64,000 nucleotides of DNA from Rhodovibrionaceae bacterium (GCA_028279885.1 JANQMX010000111.1:34982-98981); one strand, 5' to 3'. Numbered from the stretch's first letter, positions 50,365 to 60,341 are shown. The notes: generated from the sequence alone by a model not told the origin. Numbers and translations: made by a program.

Positions 50365-52401
50365 TTATGCCTCTTGGACGTGCGGGGCGTGCTGTAAGCC
50401 CCAAAGGTCGACGGTATCGTCGCGGCCGCGCAGTTGCACCTTTGGAAAGGCCTTGAAGCCGGCTAGCAGCGGCGTCGAGTCGCCGTCGGTTTTTCGCACC
50501 CGTTCCACCAGGGCGTCGGAGGCCAGAACCACGACGTCGAGATGCCGGGTCAGGCCCTCCAGTCGGCTGGCGACGTTGAGGGTGTCTCCCACCAGAGTGA
50601 ACTCGAACTGCTGGTCACCGCCCAGGTCGCCGAGCATCGCCGGGCCGTAGTGCAGCCCGATGGCCACCCGGATGGCGGGCCTGCCGGCCGCCTTGTTCTC
50701 ATCGTTCCAGGCCTCAATGCGGGCTACGAAATCCAAGCTGAACGCCAAGGCATTGGCAGCATCCTGCGCGGTGCCGCGCGGGATGCCGAAGCAGGCGAGG
50801 GCGCCGTCGCCCAACAGCTTGTTGACCACGCCATGATGGCGAAAGACGCTCGCCTCGAGAATGCGGTGGAAGTTCCGCAGGGTGGCCATGATCTCCGGCG
50901 GGCTCAGCTTCTCGGCGTGGCGGGTGAAGCCGACGATATCGACAAAAGCGACGGCCACGTCCTGCTCCCGGTCCAGGTCGAGCTGGCGCTTGCTGCGGGC
51001 GAGATGCTCGGCGACGACCGGCGAGAAGTAGCGCGCCAGATTGCTGCGCTGGCGTTCCATCTCCCGACGGCCTTTCTGTTCTCGGCGCAGCCGCACAACC
51101 TGAAAAACCAGGAAGTTCAGAAAGGCGATGGCGATGACCCCGCTCACGTTCACCAGCAAGCCTTGGGTCGCGAAGAGATACTGGGCGAGCGCGGCCCAGA
51201 GTGCGACAAGTGCCAGGAAGAGCGGCAAGGCGTAGCGGAAGCTGGCACGGTCGGCGATCAAGGCGGCAGCGAGCCCGATCACCATCATGGCAAGGAAGCT
51301 CAACAGACCCGTTTGCGAGTCCTCGGTCAGGCTGCGCCCGGTCAGCAGGTTGTCGGTGATCGTTGCGATAAGCTCGGCGCTGGAGAGCTGGCTGGTGAAG
51401 GGCGTCGAGAACTTATCGCCGGCCCCGCTCGGTGCCGCGCTGATGATGACGAGTTTGCCGGCAAGTGCGGCGGGGTCGATCTCTCCCGCCTTCACATCGC
51501 GAAACGAGAAGCTCGGGAAGCGACCGCTTGGGCCATAGTGGTTGATGGTCAGTCGGCTCTCCCGGTCCAGCGGGATGCTGCGGTCTCCAAGCACCAAGTC
51601 CTCGCCGAGATTGACGACCACCTGGTCGTTTCCCAGCGCGGCAAAGCGCATGGCAGCGGCCAACGGCAGGGAGGGATAGTAGGCACCGCCATAGCCGATG
51701 ACCGGATGACCGCGCCGCAAGCCTCCGTCCGGCTCGAGCACGATGTTGATGTGCCCGCTTCCCGCTGCCCGTGCCAGCAGCTCAGCGTTGGGCAGGAGCA
51801 GGCCACTGACCATTTCGTCGACGCCGCTGCGATAGTCTTGCGGACGCCGCACGAGCGGCAGTATGGCCTCACGCAGGCTTGCCGGGGCAGACATCTCATT
51901 GGCCCGCGCGCCGCCGAGGGCGAAGGCGAAAGGCAAAAGAGTGTGCATGTTTCGGGCCATGGCGCGCGCCAGGCTTTCGTCCGGCCCGTCAGCCGCCAGC
52001 AGCTGCTGAACCGAGCCGCGCTCACTTGAGCCAGGCGGCAGAAGACTCTCGATTGCCGAAAGCGCCCTGCGCGCTTCGGCGCTCAAGTTTTTCTCGGATT
52101 CGACCAGCAGCAGGTCGAGCACGATCAGCTTGGCGCCGGCTGCGCTCAGTATGTTGATGGTTTGGGCAAGGCTGGCGCGGGAGATTGGCCAGCGATCCTC
52201 TTCGGCGATGCTTGCCTCGTCGATCAGGACCAGCACGATGTCTGGCCCCGGCTCGATCGGCCCACGCAGACGGAAGCGGGAATCGGTGGTTTGCGCTTCG
52301 AGGCTACTCAGCGTCCAGCCCTGTTCGAAACGCAGATAGAGCAGGCTGGAAAGCAGCGTGAGGGCCAAAGCGCCTAGCAGTGTCACGCGAAGAGTTGCCA
52401 A
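50365..52401 (-). CDS. CHASE2-domain adenylate/guanylate cyclase
   Basis: A 678-aa membrane protein. After an N-terminal TM (residues about 5-22) comes a periplasmic CHASE2 sensor domain (about 40-350: SLEAQTTDSRFRLRGP, ISAAPSGAGDKFSTPF). Three TM helices follow (about 365-445), then a class III cyclase domain (about 480-660). The metal-binding residues are in VAFVDIVGFTRHAEK and LLGDGALACFGIP, and LVGDTLNVASRLE is the base/transition-state region. It should make cAMP (or cGMP) in response to a periplasmic signal. Operonic with the FecR-domain gene upstream. Confidence 0.9.
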   Translation of the reverse strand: MATLRVTLLGALALTLLSSLLYLRFEQGWTLSSLEAQTTDSRFRLRGPIEPGPDIVLVLIDEASIAEEDRWPISRASLAQTINILSAAGAKLIVLDLLLVESEKNLSAEARRALSAIESLLPPGSSERGSVQQLLAADGPDESLARAMARNMHTLLPFAFALGGARANEMSAPASLREAILPLVRRPQDYRSGVDEMVSGLLLPNAELLARAAGSGHINIVLEPDGGLRRGHPVIGYGGAYYPSLPLAAAMRFAALGNDQVVVNLGEDLVLGDRSIPLDRESRLTINHYGPSGRFPSFSFRDVKAGEIDPAALAGKLVIISAAPSGAGDKFSTPFTSQLSSAELIATITDNLLTGRSLTEDSQTGLLSFLAMMVIGLAAALIADRASFRYALPLFLALVALWAALAQYLFATQGLLVNVSGVIAIAFLNFLVFQVVRLRREQKGRREMERQRSNLARYFSPVVAEHLARSKRQLDLDREQDVAVAFVDIVGFTRHAEKLSPPEIMATLRNFHRILEASVFRHHGVVNKLLGDGALACFGIPRGTAQDAANALAFSLDFVARIEAWNDENKAAGRPAIRVAIGLHYGPAMLGDLGGDQQFEFTLVGDTLNVASRLEGLTRHLDVVVLASDALVERVRKTDGDSTPLLAGFKAFPKVQLRGRDDTVDLWGLQHAPHVQEA

Positions 52402-52446
52402 AAGAAACAGCCGCTTAGCTTTGAATGCTCACCTGGAGCATTCCGT

Positions 52447-53109
52447 TTATTGAGGTCGCTGCGTTCGCTCCAGCGCCGAGGCGACACGCTCCGGCCCCCA
52501 AATCCTCGGTGACGCTGGCGCTCTGCCGCGCTCGACGTCGGTGCCCTCGGTGGGGCCGAGTTCGACGCTCTCACGCAAGGCACGGCCGACGCCGCGGACG
52601 ACGACGAGCCCTTCGTTCACGAACACCGCGGTTTCGCCGTCCGCGGCTTCGACGATGAATTCGGTTGAGCGCGCCGAGGCGACGGCAGCCTGGGTGTCGA
52701 TGACGAAGCTTCCGTTTCCGCCACTGACGAAGGCACGGATGATACCGACAACCAGCGAAAACACGCCGCTTTTTCGGACCCTCGCCTCTTCGACAACGTA
52801 TTCGTTGAGGGCAAGTCTGCTGCCACCGCCCATGGCAAGCTGGCTGCCGTCGGCCAAGGCGATCGATGCCCAGGCGCCCTTGCCGGTGACGAGCACGTCA
52901 CGCTCCCGCAACTCGGCACCGGCCACGGCAGAGATACGGCTTTCCTGCCGAATGATCTCTACCTCGCCGACAAACGCAGCGATCGAGCCGACCGTTGCCG
53001 ACTGGGCTTCGGCTTCGGGAGCCGGACCGACGGCGAGTAGGAAAACGGCGCAGAATAGCAACGCGCGGGCGGCCTGCGACTGGCTCGCGAACATGATCAG
53101 CCTCTTCAT
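52447..53109 (-). CDS. FecR-domain periplasmic protein
   Basis: A 220-aa protein with a signal peptide (ALLFCAVFLLAVGPAPEAEA, cleaved near AQS) and one FecR domain: VGEVEIIRQESRISAVAGAELRERD, DGSQLAMGGGSRLALNEYVV, then FVIDTQAAVASARSTEFIVE. FecR-domain proteins paired with CHASE2-cyclases recur in bacteria and probably feed an envelope signal to the sensor; there is no sigma factor or TonB receptor here. It lies 45 bases upstream of the cyclase on the same strand. Confidence 0.85.
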   Translation of the reverse strand: MKRLIMFASQSQAARALLFCAVFLLAVGPAPEAEAQSATVGSIAAFVGEVEIIRQESRISAVAGAELRERDVLVTGKGAWASIALADGSQLAMGGGSRLALNEYVVEEARVRKSGVFSLVVGIIRAFVSGGNGSFVIDTQAAVASARSTEFIVEAADGETAVFVNEGLVVVRGVGRALRESVELGPTEGTDVERGRAPASPRIWGPERVASALERTQRPQ

Positions 53110-53383
53110 TCTTGGAACGCTGGTTGATAGCCCTGCACGTGCGCCTGTTATATGAAGAGCTTAACGAAGCTGGACTTTTTCGCCAAACGCCATTTCGGTG
53201 GCGCGCGCGTTCTTGAACAGCCGAGAGGGTAGCGCCGCATTTCCTGCGCCGGAGCGCGCGAGGCGGTTGTCGGCTTGCGCGGGCTTGCGTAGCATCCGCC
53301 GGAACGGGTCTCGCTTTGGTCGAGCCGGCGAGATGGTTAATCCGAGAGCCTAATCTGCTTGGTCGGAGAGGCGGAGAGAGAGC

Positions 53384-54628
53384 ATGTCAGTTGCACCTCT
53401 GGCGGATGCCGCCTATCGCAGCCAGCCTCTTCCGGCGGCGCCCTTCGCGTTTCGCGATCTCATCGAGCCCTTTTCGCCGCAGGACTTCTTTCGCAACCAC
53501 TATCGGCAACGTCACCTCCACGTGCCCGGCGCGGCGGACAAGGCGGAGCGGGTGCTGTCTTGGCAGGGGATCAACGACCTGCTCGCCATGACGACCATTT
53601 GGAGCGACCACAATTGCGAGCTCGCGGCCGACGGCGTCGAAGTGCCGAAGGACGCCTACTGCTACCGCACGACGGACCGCAATAACGAGCCCAGGCTGCG
53701 GCCGGATTACCAGCGGCTAAGGGAACAGCTCAGCCAGGGGGCCACACTGGCGCTGAACTTCATCGAGCGGCTAACCCCGGAGCTCCGCGCTCTCGACACC
53801 TCTATGGAGATGGTGCTGCAGGCCCCGGTCAACATGACCGCCTTCGTGTCCTGGAAGGGCGCGCAGGGCTATATGTCCCACTTCGATACCCCAAATGTCT
53901 TCGCGCTTCAGGTTTCGGGGCGAAAGGTCTGGAACGTCTACAAGGGCCGGCATCCCAACGCGGCGCACACGGAGGGCGCGCGATTCGGGGATTATCCGCC
54001 CGAGCATCATCACAGGGCGAAAGGGGAGGTGCTGGCCGAGATCGAGATGAAGCCGGGCGATCTGCTCTACATTCCCCACGGCCAGTACCACGACGCCTTG
54101 GCGGCGGACGACAACTCCCTGCACCTTTCCATCGTGGTGCGCCACATGCTGGTGCACGATTTCATCAAGCAGCTGGTCGATGACCTGCCGCAGGACCCAT
54201 TCTTCCGCCAGCATGTACCGCCTGCCGATGCTGCGGGAGCGGGCGATGCCATGCGGGCCCAGACGGCGCAGCATCTGCAGCAGGTGCTTGCTCAGCCGGC
54301 CATCGGGCAGGGCTTGCAGGACTTCCTGAAGGGCAAGGCTTACGAAAATGTGGCGGAGATGAACCTGCCGGCTCTTCGCCAGCCGCAACAGTTTAGAGTG
54401 CGTTGGCTGGGCCGTGAGCTATCGCAGACCGACTCCGGCTGCCGCATTACCAGCGGCGCCGAAAGCGTGGCATTTGAGCATGAGGAAGCGCTGTTGGCCC
54501 GCTTCTGCTTCGAACGCGATCACGTCACCAGCGACATGATCGACGCCCTGCCGCTATCGCTGCCGCCGGAGTCGCGGACGATCTTTCTGCAACAGCTCGT
54601 GCGCCTCGGCCTGCTCGAGCCGCTTTAG
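53384..54628 (+). CDS. Cupin-4 / JmjC-type oxygenase
   Basis: A 414-aa Fe(II)/2-oxoglutarate oxygenase-like protein of the cupin-4 superfamily (ribosomal oxygenase-like). The iron triad is visible as the HxD of YMSHFDTPNVF and the distal His of LLYIPHGQYHDALAAD. The N-terminal FSPQDFFRNHYRQRHLHVPG is the family start, and a winged-helix-like C-terminus follows. Ribosomal-protein or other hydroxylation is possible; it is not a close RoxA match. The promoter must lie in the 274-base gap shared with the FecR gene, where I see no clear boxes. Confidence 0.85.
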   Translation: MSVAPLADAAYRSQPLPAAPFAFRDLIEPFSPQDFFRNHYRQRHLHVPGAADKAERVLSWQGINDLLAMTTIWSDHNCELAADGVEVPKDAYCYRTTDRNNEPRLRPDYQRLREQLSQGATLALNFIERLTPELRALDTSMEMVLQAPVNMTAFVSWKGAQGYMSHFDTPNVFALQVSGRKVWNVYKGRHPNAAHTEGARFGDYPPEHHHRAKGEVLAEIEMKPGDLLYIPHGQYHDALAADDNSLHLSIVVRHMLVHDFIKQLVDDLPQDPFFRQHVPPADAAGAGDAMRAQTAQHLQQVLAQPAIGQGLQDFLKGKAYENVAEMNLPALRQPQQFRVRWLGRELSQTDSGCRITSGAESVAFEHEEALLARFCFERDHVTSDMIDALPLSLPPESRTIFLQQLVRLGLLEPL

Positions 54629-54629
54629 A

Positions 54630-56099
54630 TCAGGTCACGCGCTCGCCGCCATCGAGATAGCAAGCTGGCCCGCGCACAACCCGGCTCAAACTCTGCCGGA
54701 AGGCGCTGGTCCCCGTTTCGAAATGTACGACTTGAGGCTCTGGTGCTGCTTCGGTGGCCTTCGTCAGGGCCTCCTGGAGCACACGTCCGTGCCAGGCTGC
54801 GGGCGCTGTGAGCCCCAGGCCGTTCAGCAGGGTGGGGGCAATGTCAACGATGCCTGTATGCTCTTTCAAATCAACACCTTCTCGGAAGAAGCTGCCGGCG
54901 GCAATCAGCGTGTTGCTGAGCTCTTTCTTGTGCAGCCCGCCATGCATCCCTGAGCCTGGGCCGTAATAGGCATCGAAGGTACAGGTGCCTTCCAGGTTCC
55001 AGACATCTGTTTCGTTGGAGGTGCGCAGGATCGCGTAGAGATCGGGCGCGTCGCTGTGATCGGCGAAGACCAGGGAGGCGGAAAAGCAGCCATCGACCAG
55101 GCCTTCTACCTCGTTGCGCGGATGGGAGAACAGCATGCCGATCTCCTCCCGCTCCATCAGCGCCGGCGCAATGCGTTTCGCCAGGGACGGCTCACGCAGG
55201 TAGAGGCGGGCGCAATAGCCGGGCAAGACCAGGACATCGGTGTCTTCGGCGAGACTATGACCCACCGAAAAGCCCGCATCGCGCAGCGCCTGCCGCAGGT
55301 CGAAGGGCTCGGCCTGCGTAATGTGGGCATGGTCGGACACCGCAACGAGCTGGACCTCTTCGTCGGCGCCCTGCCGCTCCCACCAGTCGAGGATGCGGCC
55401 GAACTGGTTGTCGGTGTCCGCCAAGGCGTTGAGGGCCTCCGGGGAGCCGAGGCCGAACTTGTGGTAGCTGGTGTCCGGCTCGGCATACCAGATGATGGTC
55501 ACGTCCGGCAGGTTGCCGCTTGCCGGCTCGCCTTGTGCCAGATGATCGAGAAAGACATTGGTCAGGTAGGTCGCCCCGATCAGGTCGGGCGCTTGGTACT
55601 GACCGGCCGGCCCGAAGCGCTCGACGATCCGCGCGACCTCGTCGCTGGGCGTGCCCGTTTCCGGCGTCCAGCAAGACAGCACGAGATGCCCATAGTCGGG
55701 GCCAGCGTGGTGCTTTTGGTAGGCGCAGCCGTCCGAGTTGGCCGTGAGCACGGCGAGATGGCGGCCGTCTCGCCCCAACATCTCACCAAGGGAGGGCACA
55801 TCATAGACGCCGCCGGCGCGCTCGGTCTTGCGAAAGTGCATATGCGCGACGTTCTCGCAGTCGAAGGCCTTGCTTTTGTCGAACAGGGGGTCGTGGAAGC
55901 TGTTGCCCACCAAGCCGTGGCCACTGGCGTTGGAGCCGGTCACCAGCGACGGCAGGTTCACGTAAGTCTCGCTGGGAAAGCAGCAGCGGTGCTCTTGCGC
56001 CACCACCGCGCTCTTCATGAAGCGATGGAGGTGGGGCATGCGCTCTGCGGTGATCATTTCAGGGCGCAGCCCGTCGAAGCCGACGATGACAAACTTCAT
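54630..56099 (-). CDS. Alkaline-phosphatase-superfamily phosphodiesterase
   Basis: A 489-aa protein of the nucleotide pyrophosphatase/phosphodiesterase branch. The first metal Asp is in MKFVIVGFDGLRPEM and the nucleophile Thr in FPSETYVNLPSLVTG. Further metal ligands are in AEPDTSYHKFG, VAVSDHAHI and MHGGLHKKEL. No signal peptide, so cytoplasmic. The ATG at 56099 has GGGGAG upstream. Convergent with the cupin gene (1 base between stops) and divergent from the enoyl-CoA hydratase gene. Confidence 0.85.
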   Translation of the reverse strand: MKFVIVGFDGLRPEMITAERMPHLHRFMKSAVVAQEHRCCFPSETYVNLPSLVTGSNASGHGLVGNSFHDPLFDKSKAFDCENVAHMHFRKTERAGGVYDVPSLGEMLGRDGRHLAVLTANSDGCAYQKHHAGPDYGHLVLSCWTPETGTPSDEVARIVERFGPAGQYQAPDLIGATYLTNVFLDHLAQGEPASGNLPDVTIIWYAEPDTSYHKFGLGSPEALNALADTDNQFGRILDWWERQGADEEVQLVAVSDHAHITQAEPFDLRQALRDAGFSVGHSLAEDTDVLVLPGYCARLYLREPSLAKRIAPALMEREEIGMLFSHPRNEVEGLVDGCFSASLVFADHSDAPDLYAILRTSNETDVWNLEGTCTFDAYYGPGSGMHGGLHKKELSNTLIAAGSFFREGVDLKEHTGIVDIAPTLLNGLGLTAPAAWHGRVLQEALTKATEAAPEPQVVHFETGTSAFRQSLSRVVRGPACYLDGGERVT

Positions 56100-56240
56100 C
56101 GATTCTCCCCTGTCCAGGTGCTGATGATGCACCAAACGGCAAAGCAGCTTAGAATGATCGAACGCAAAGTTTTGTGACAGAGCCCCTGCATAGGGCAGAT
56201 ACCGCTTCGAGTCACAGACGATAGAGACGGGGAGGCTTGT

Positions 56241-57056
56241 TTGCCACCAGACAGCGCAGCGCACGACGCGCTTATCTGCCGGATCGAAAGCAATGGCGTT
56301 GCCCGCCTGACGCTGAACAGGCCGGAGGTGCATAACGCCTTCAACGATGCGCTGATCGCGGAGATGACCTCAACTTTGGACACGCTTGAGCGCGATGATC
56401 AAGTTCGGGCCGTCGTCCTGAGCGGTACCGGCAAGTCCTTCTCAGCCGGCGCCGACCTCAATTGGATGCGGGCTATGGCCGGCTACAGCCACGCCGAGAA
56501 CCTGCGCGATGCCGAAGCGCTCGGCGAGTTGATGCACCGGCTCGACAGCTTGAAGAAGCCAACGATCGCGCTGGTGCAAGGCGCGGCCTTCGGTGGCGGA
56601 GTCGGCCTCGTGGCCTGCTGCGACATTGCCGTTGCTACGCAGCGCGCGACCTTCTGCCTCTCCGAGGTCAAGCTCGGCCTCATCCCGGCAGTGATCTCTC
56701 CTTACGTCGTGGCCGCCATGGGCCCCCGTGCCGCCCGGCGCTACTTCCTGACGGCGGAACGCTTCTCCGCTGAGAAGGCTCTGGCCTTGGGGCTGGTGCA
56801 TGAGGTGGTCACCGATGACGGGCTGGATGCCGCGGCCGAGGCGATCATCGTCGAGCTGCTGGCAGCCGGTCCCATCGCAGTCCAGGAGGCCAAGGACTTG
56901 ATCGCCGCAGTGGCCTTTCGCCCGCCGGAGGCCGGCCTGCGACAGGATACGGCCGAGCGCATAGCGCGTATCCGCGCCTCGGACGAGGGACGGGAAGGGC
57001 TAACGGCCTTTCTCGAGAAACGCCCGCCAAACTGGCGGGATGTAGACGGCCGATGA
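56241..57056 (+). CDS. Enoyl-CoA hydratase family, probable methylglutaconyl-CoA hydratase
   Basis: A 271-aa crotonase-fold enzyme. Oxyanion-hole motifs are KSFSAGADLNWMRAM and VQGAAFGGGVGLVACCDIAVA, with a catalytic Glu in FCLSEVKLGLIPAVI. SAGADLNWM is typical of 3-methylglutaconyl-CoA hydratase (LiuC), and mccA and HMG-CoA lyase lie in the same operon, which supports leucine degradation. The start is TTG with GGGGAGG five bases upstream. The stop overlaps the next gene (ATGA). Confidence 0.85.
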   Translation: MPPDSAAHDALICRIESNGVARLTLNRPEVHNAFNDALIAEMTSTLDTLERDDQVRAVVLSGTGKSFSAGADLNWMRAMAGYSHAENLRDAEALGELMHRLDSLKKPTIALVQGAAFGGGVGLVACCDIAVATQRATFCLSEVKLGLIPAVISPYVVAAMGPRAARRYFLTAERFSAEKALALGLVHEVVTDDGLDAAAEAIIVELLAAGPIAVQEAKDLIAAVAFRPPEAGLRQDTAERIARIRASDEGREGLTAFLEKRPPNWRDVDGR

Positions 57057-57982
57057 GCGTCCACCCGCCCGTAAAGGGCTACCTCCCCGCGGTGATCTTT
57101 ACGCTCACGCTTCTCTTGCTGATCGCCTTCGGTGCGGCAACGGCGGTCTCGCGCTTTATATACTTCATGCTGCCGGCGGTCGTATTGACCGTGTCCTTCT
57201 TCTTCTTTCTCTTTCCTGGCAGCCGGCTGTTCAGCTTGGCGCTGGCGAACTCCCTGGCCGTTTATACCTGCATCTTCGTCTTTCTCGCCAAACTCAACTT
57301 CGCGGACCACATCGATTTCTGGGAGGCCTATGCGGGCTTTGCTGCGCCCTTGGCCGGCTTGATGCTCGGCTGCTGGTATCGGCGGGATACGATACGCGCC
57401 TTTGTCGCGAGTGGGCAGCAGCGACAGAAACAGCATGGCTATGGCCGAGTGCTTCTATGGACCCTGCCGCTCGTCGTAATTGCTTTGGCGACCAGCTGGG
57501 TGCGGCAAGCCGTGACACCCGAACAGCACTACGACGCGCTTTTCCTCGGCACGATGTTCGTGGTCGGCGTGCTGGTCTTCTTCCTCAGCCAGGACATCTC
57601 CATCTTTCTGCTGCGGACCGGCTTGGCCTTTGAAGAGTTCTTCACGCGCGTCAAAGGCCTGCTGGCGCCGGTCTATGCCTTCACGACCTTCTACACTTTG
57701 AATGTCATCGTCTTCGCCTGCCTCTACCGCATCATCGACCGCATCTTCGTGGAACCGCAGTTCGTCGTCCGCGGCCAGCCGAGCGAGATAGATTTCATCG
57801 ACAGCCTCTACTTTTCGATCATAACGCTGAGCACCGTCGGTTACGGAGACATCGTCCCGGCAACCCCGATCATCCAGGCCTTGGTCGCTATTCAGATCGT
57901 CGTCGGCGTCTTGCTGCTGCTCTTTGGCTTCAACGAGATTCTCGGCTACGCCCGGACGCACAAGGATCCCCCGGATGCCTGA
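57053..57982 (+). CDS. Potassium-channel-family membrane protein
   Basis: A 309-aa membrane protein with about seven hydrophobic segments, the last two flanking an ion-channel pore. The selectivity filter is [12 protein letters not shown] (TVGYGD at residues 261-266), the K+-selective sequence. There is no RCK/TrkA-N domain after the pore, so gating must come from elsewhere. It overlaps the hydratase gene by four bases and the next DUF1538 gene by 8, placing it inside the leucine operon. Confidence 0.87.
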   Translation: MSVHPPVKGYLPAVIFTLTLLLLIAFGAATAVSRFIYFMLPAVVLTVSFFFFLFPGSRLFSLALANSLAVYTCIFVFLAKLNFADHIDFWEAYAGFAAPLAGLMLGCWYRRDTIRAFVASGQQRQKQHGYGRVLLWTLPLVVIALATSWVRQAVTPEQHYDALFLGTMFVVGVLVFFLSQDISIFLLRTGLAFEEFFTRVKGLLAPVYAFTTFYTLNVIVFACLYRIIDRIFVEPQFVVRGQPSEIDFIDSLYFSIITLSTVGYGDIVPATPIIQALVAIQIVVGVLLLLFGFNEILGYARTHKDPPDA

Positions 57983-58748
57983 AATGGGCCGAGCGCAAGA
58001 CGCAGTTTTTGCGGCGGCCAAGGGTGTGCGTTCTTTTCTACTGCTGGTGCTGGGCACCCTGCGCGATCTGCTCCCCATTATCGGGGTGATCGCCTTTTTC
58101 CAGGTCTTCGTGATCCAGCAACCCTTTCCCAACTGGGAAGAGATTCTGACCGGCCTGTTGATGGTGATGCTCGGGCTGGCCCTTTTCATTCAGGGCTTGC
58201 AGATGGGCCTCTTTCCCTTGGGCGAGTCCATGGCCGGTGCCTTCGCGCGCAAGGGTAATCTCTCGCTGCTCTTGATCTTTGCCTTTGGGCTGGGCTTCGG
58301 CACGACGGTTGCCGAACCGGCCTTGATCGCAGTGGCCGGCGAAGCAGCCGAAGCCGTGGCCGAAGCCGGCGTGATAGCGGCCGACGAAGACGCCATGGAG
58401 AACTATGCCGACGGTCTGCGCTACACCGTGGCGCTGGCGGTCGGTGCGGCGCTCGTGCTCGGCGTTCTGCGCATCCTCAAAGGTTGGCCGCTCCACTACA
58501 TTATCATCGGCGGCTATCTCGTCATCGTCCTCCTGACCCTCGTGGCGCCGGCTGAGATCGTCGGCATCGCCTACGACTCCGGTGGCGTGACGACCTCCAC
58601 CGTGACCGTACCGCTGGTTACTGCGCTCGGCATCGGTCTTGCGTCCACCATACGCGGCCGCAATCCGCTGACCGACGGCTTTGGCCTGATCGCCTTTGCC
58701 AGTCTGACACCCATCGCCTTCGTACTGGTCTATGGGATGCTGATCTGA
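57975..58748 (+). CDS. DUF1538 membrane protein, first of a pair
   Basis: A 257-aa polytopic membrane protein of the DUF1538 family. Signature phrases are [33 protein letters not shown] and [18 protein letters not shown]. The start at 57975 overlaps the channel gene. Pairs of DUF1538 proteins (UmpA/UmpB type) have, as I recall, been reported as a two-component Na+/H+ antiporter in Halomonas. That would suit a role in ion homeostasis here, but this is an inference. Confidence 0.87.
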   Translation: MPEMGRAQDAVFAAAKGVRSFLLLVLGTLRDLLPIIGVIAFFQVFVIQQPFPNWEEILTGLLMVMLGLALFIQGLQMGLFPLGESMAGAFARKGNLSLLLIFAFGLGFGTTVAEPALIAVAGEAAEAVAEAGVIAADEDAMENYADGLRYTVALAVGAALVLGVLRILKGWPLHYIIIGGYLVIVLLTLVAPAEIVGIAYDSGGVTTSTVTVPLVTALGIGLASTIRGRNPLTDGFGLIAFASLTPIAFVLVYGMLI

Positions 58749-58750
58749 GC

Positions 58751-59536
58751 ATGCCCGCGCTGCTGACCGACTTTCTGGATTCGCTGCTGGCAACGATCGT
58801 CGACGTCCTGCCGATCGCCTTCATCGTGCTCATCTTTCAGTTGGCGGTTCTGCGGAAAGTCCCGCCCAGCCCGGTGCGTCTTGCAGTGGGCTTCGGTTAC
58901 GTCGTCTTGGGGTTGAGCCTCTTCCTGCTGGGGCTGGAGCGCGCCCTGTTCCCGCTTGGCGAGACCATGGCGCAGCAGCTCACCTCGGCTGAGGTGATCG
59001 GCGTAACCGGCAGCGCTGTCGAGTGGTCTGACTATCTCTGGGTCTACGCCTTCGCCGCCGCCATCGGCTTTGCCACGACGGTTGCCGAGCCGGCGCTGAT
59101 CGCGGTTGCCTTGAAGGCGGGCGAAGTCTCCGGCGGCACCTTGAAGCCCTGGGGCTTGCGTCTTGCGGTTGCCGTGGGTGTCGGCCTCAGCATCGCCGTC
59201 GGGACCTTCCGTATCGTCACCGGCACACCGCTGGTGATGTACATGGTGGTGGGCTACATCCTGGTCGTCATTCAGACCTACTTCGCGCCGCGCATGATCA
59301 TTCCGCTGGCCTACGATTCCGGCGGGGTCACCACCTCGACGGTGACCGTGCCCCTGGTGATGGCAACGGGCCTGGGGCTGGCGGCAACCGTGCCAGGACG
59401 CAGCCCGGTGCTCGACGGCTTCGGCCTGATCGCTCTTGCCAGCCTCTTTCCGATGATTACGGTCATGGCCTACGCGCAGTTCAGCACCTGGCGGAACGTG
59501 CGCCGCAAGCCCGCCCAAGACAACGAGGCGAGCTGA
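58751..59536 (+). CDS. DUF1538 membrane protein, second of a pair
   Basis: A 261-aa paralogue of the preceding protein with the same repeats: [33 protein letters not shown] and [18 protein letters not shown]. Two bases separate the genes. The shared [12 protein letters not shown] and [16 protein letters not shown] motifs, kept in both copies, probably form a symmetrical transport path across two subunits. Confidence 0.87.
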   Translation: MPALLTDFLDSLLATIVDVLPIAFIVLIFQLAVLRKVPPSPVRLAVGFGYVVLGLSLFLLGLERALFPLGETMAQQLTSAEVIGVTGSAVEWSDYLWVYAFAAAIGFATTVAEPALIAVALKAGEVSGGTLKPWGLRLAVAVGVGLSIAVGTFRIVTGTPLVMYMVVGYILVVIQTYFAPRMIIPLAYDSGGVTTSTVTVPLVMATGLGLAATVPGRSPVLDGFGLIALASLFPMITVMAYAQFSTWRNVRRKPAQDNEAS

Positions 59537-59553
59537 GAAAGGGCAGAGCCGAC

Positions 59554-59904
59554 ATGAAATTCAAGCTGATCGTCACCATCGTTTCGGACGAGAAGGCGGA
59601 TGACGTTCTCGACGCCGCCCGCAAGTTCGGGGCCACTGGCTGCACGGTGATCACCAATGCGCGGGGCGAGGGGCTCAATCCGCCCAAGACCTTCCTCGGC
59701 CTGACCTTGACCGGTCAGAGCGACGTTGTGCTCACTCTGGTAGAAGAGCACATGAGCCAGCGCATCCTCGAAGCCATCGGGGAGGCCGGGGAGTTCGACG
59801 GCGAGCCGGGCAGCGGAGTCGCCTTCCAGCTCGATATCGAGGACGTTATCGGTCTGGGCTCGCAGATACCGACCTTGCGGCAAGAGATCGAGGACAAGAT
59901 ATGA
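59554..59904 (+). CDS. PII-like regulatory protein
   Basis: A 116-aa protein with a PII/GlnB-like fold: MKFKLIVTIVSDEKADDVLDAARKFGATGCTVI (beta1-alpha1-beta2), a short T-loop, and a C-terminal GSGVAFQLDIEDVIGL (beta4). The uridylylation Tyr of GlnB is absent, so it is a PII-like sensor, perhaps of adenine nucleotides or another metabolite. It overlaps the CBS gene by four bases and follows the DUF1538 pair, suggesting it regulates that transporter. Confidence 0.85.
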   Translation: MKFKLIVTIVSDEKADDVLDAARKFGATGCTVITNARGEGLNPPKTFLGLTLTGQSDVVLTLVEEHMSQRILEAIGEAGEFDGEPGSGVAFQLDIEDVIGLGSQIPTLRQEIEDKI

Positions 59905-60338
59905 CCGTCGCGACCTACCGGCCGGTGAGCGAGGCCATGCGGCCGGAGCCGAAAACGATTGACGGGCTGGCGACTGTTGCCCAGGCCATGGACGTGATGC
60001 GCCGGCAAGGCATCAGCTCCCTGGTCATCGAGCGTCGGCATGAAGGCGATGAGTATGGTCTGGTGGTGATGCACGACATCGCCGACAAGGTCATCGCACG
60101 CAATCGCTCGCCCCAGCGGGTCAGCGTCTATGAGATCATGTCCAAGCCGGTCATCACCGTGGATACGGAGATGGACATCCGCTATGCCGTCCGCCTGCTG
60201 ACTCGTTTCGGCGTCTCGCGCACCCTGGTCATGGACAAGGGCGAACTTGCCGGCCTCGTGACCCTGAAGGATCTCGTTTTCGCCTATATTCCGGAGGCTG
60301 CGGCCGAGGCCGCAGACTCATCGGCGGCTAAGGGTTGA
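59901..60338 (+). CDS. CBS-domain protein
   Basis: A 145-aa protein with two CBS motifs (residues about 8-66 and 75-132): VSEAMRPEPKTIDGLATVAQAMDV... and IMSKPVITVDTEMDIRYAVRLL. CBS pairs bind adenosyl nucleotides and report energy or ionic state. Fused by overlap to the PII-like gene and downstream of the DUF1538 pair, it is likely a second regulatory subunit of the same transport module. Confidence 0.88.
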   Translation: MTVATYRPVSEAMRPEPKTIDGLATVAQAMDVMRRQGISSLVIERRHEGDEYGLVVMHDIADKVIARNRSPQRVSVYEIMSKPVITVDTEMDIRYAVRLLTRFGVSRTLVMDKGELAGLVTLKDLVFAYIPEAAAEAADSSAAKG

Positions 60339-60341
60339 GCC

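Noticed and set aside
56099..56333. N-terminal extension of the phosphodiesterase to 567 residues.
   Set aside because: The extra stretch overlaps the divergent hydratase gene start. The family N-terminus (MKFVIVGFDGLRPEM) begins at 56099 behind a good ribosome-binding site.
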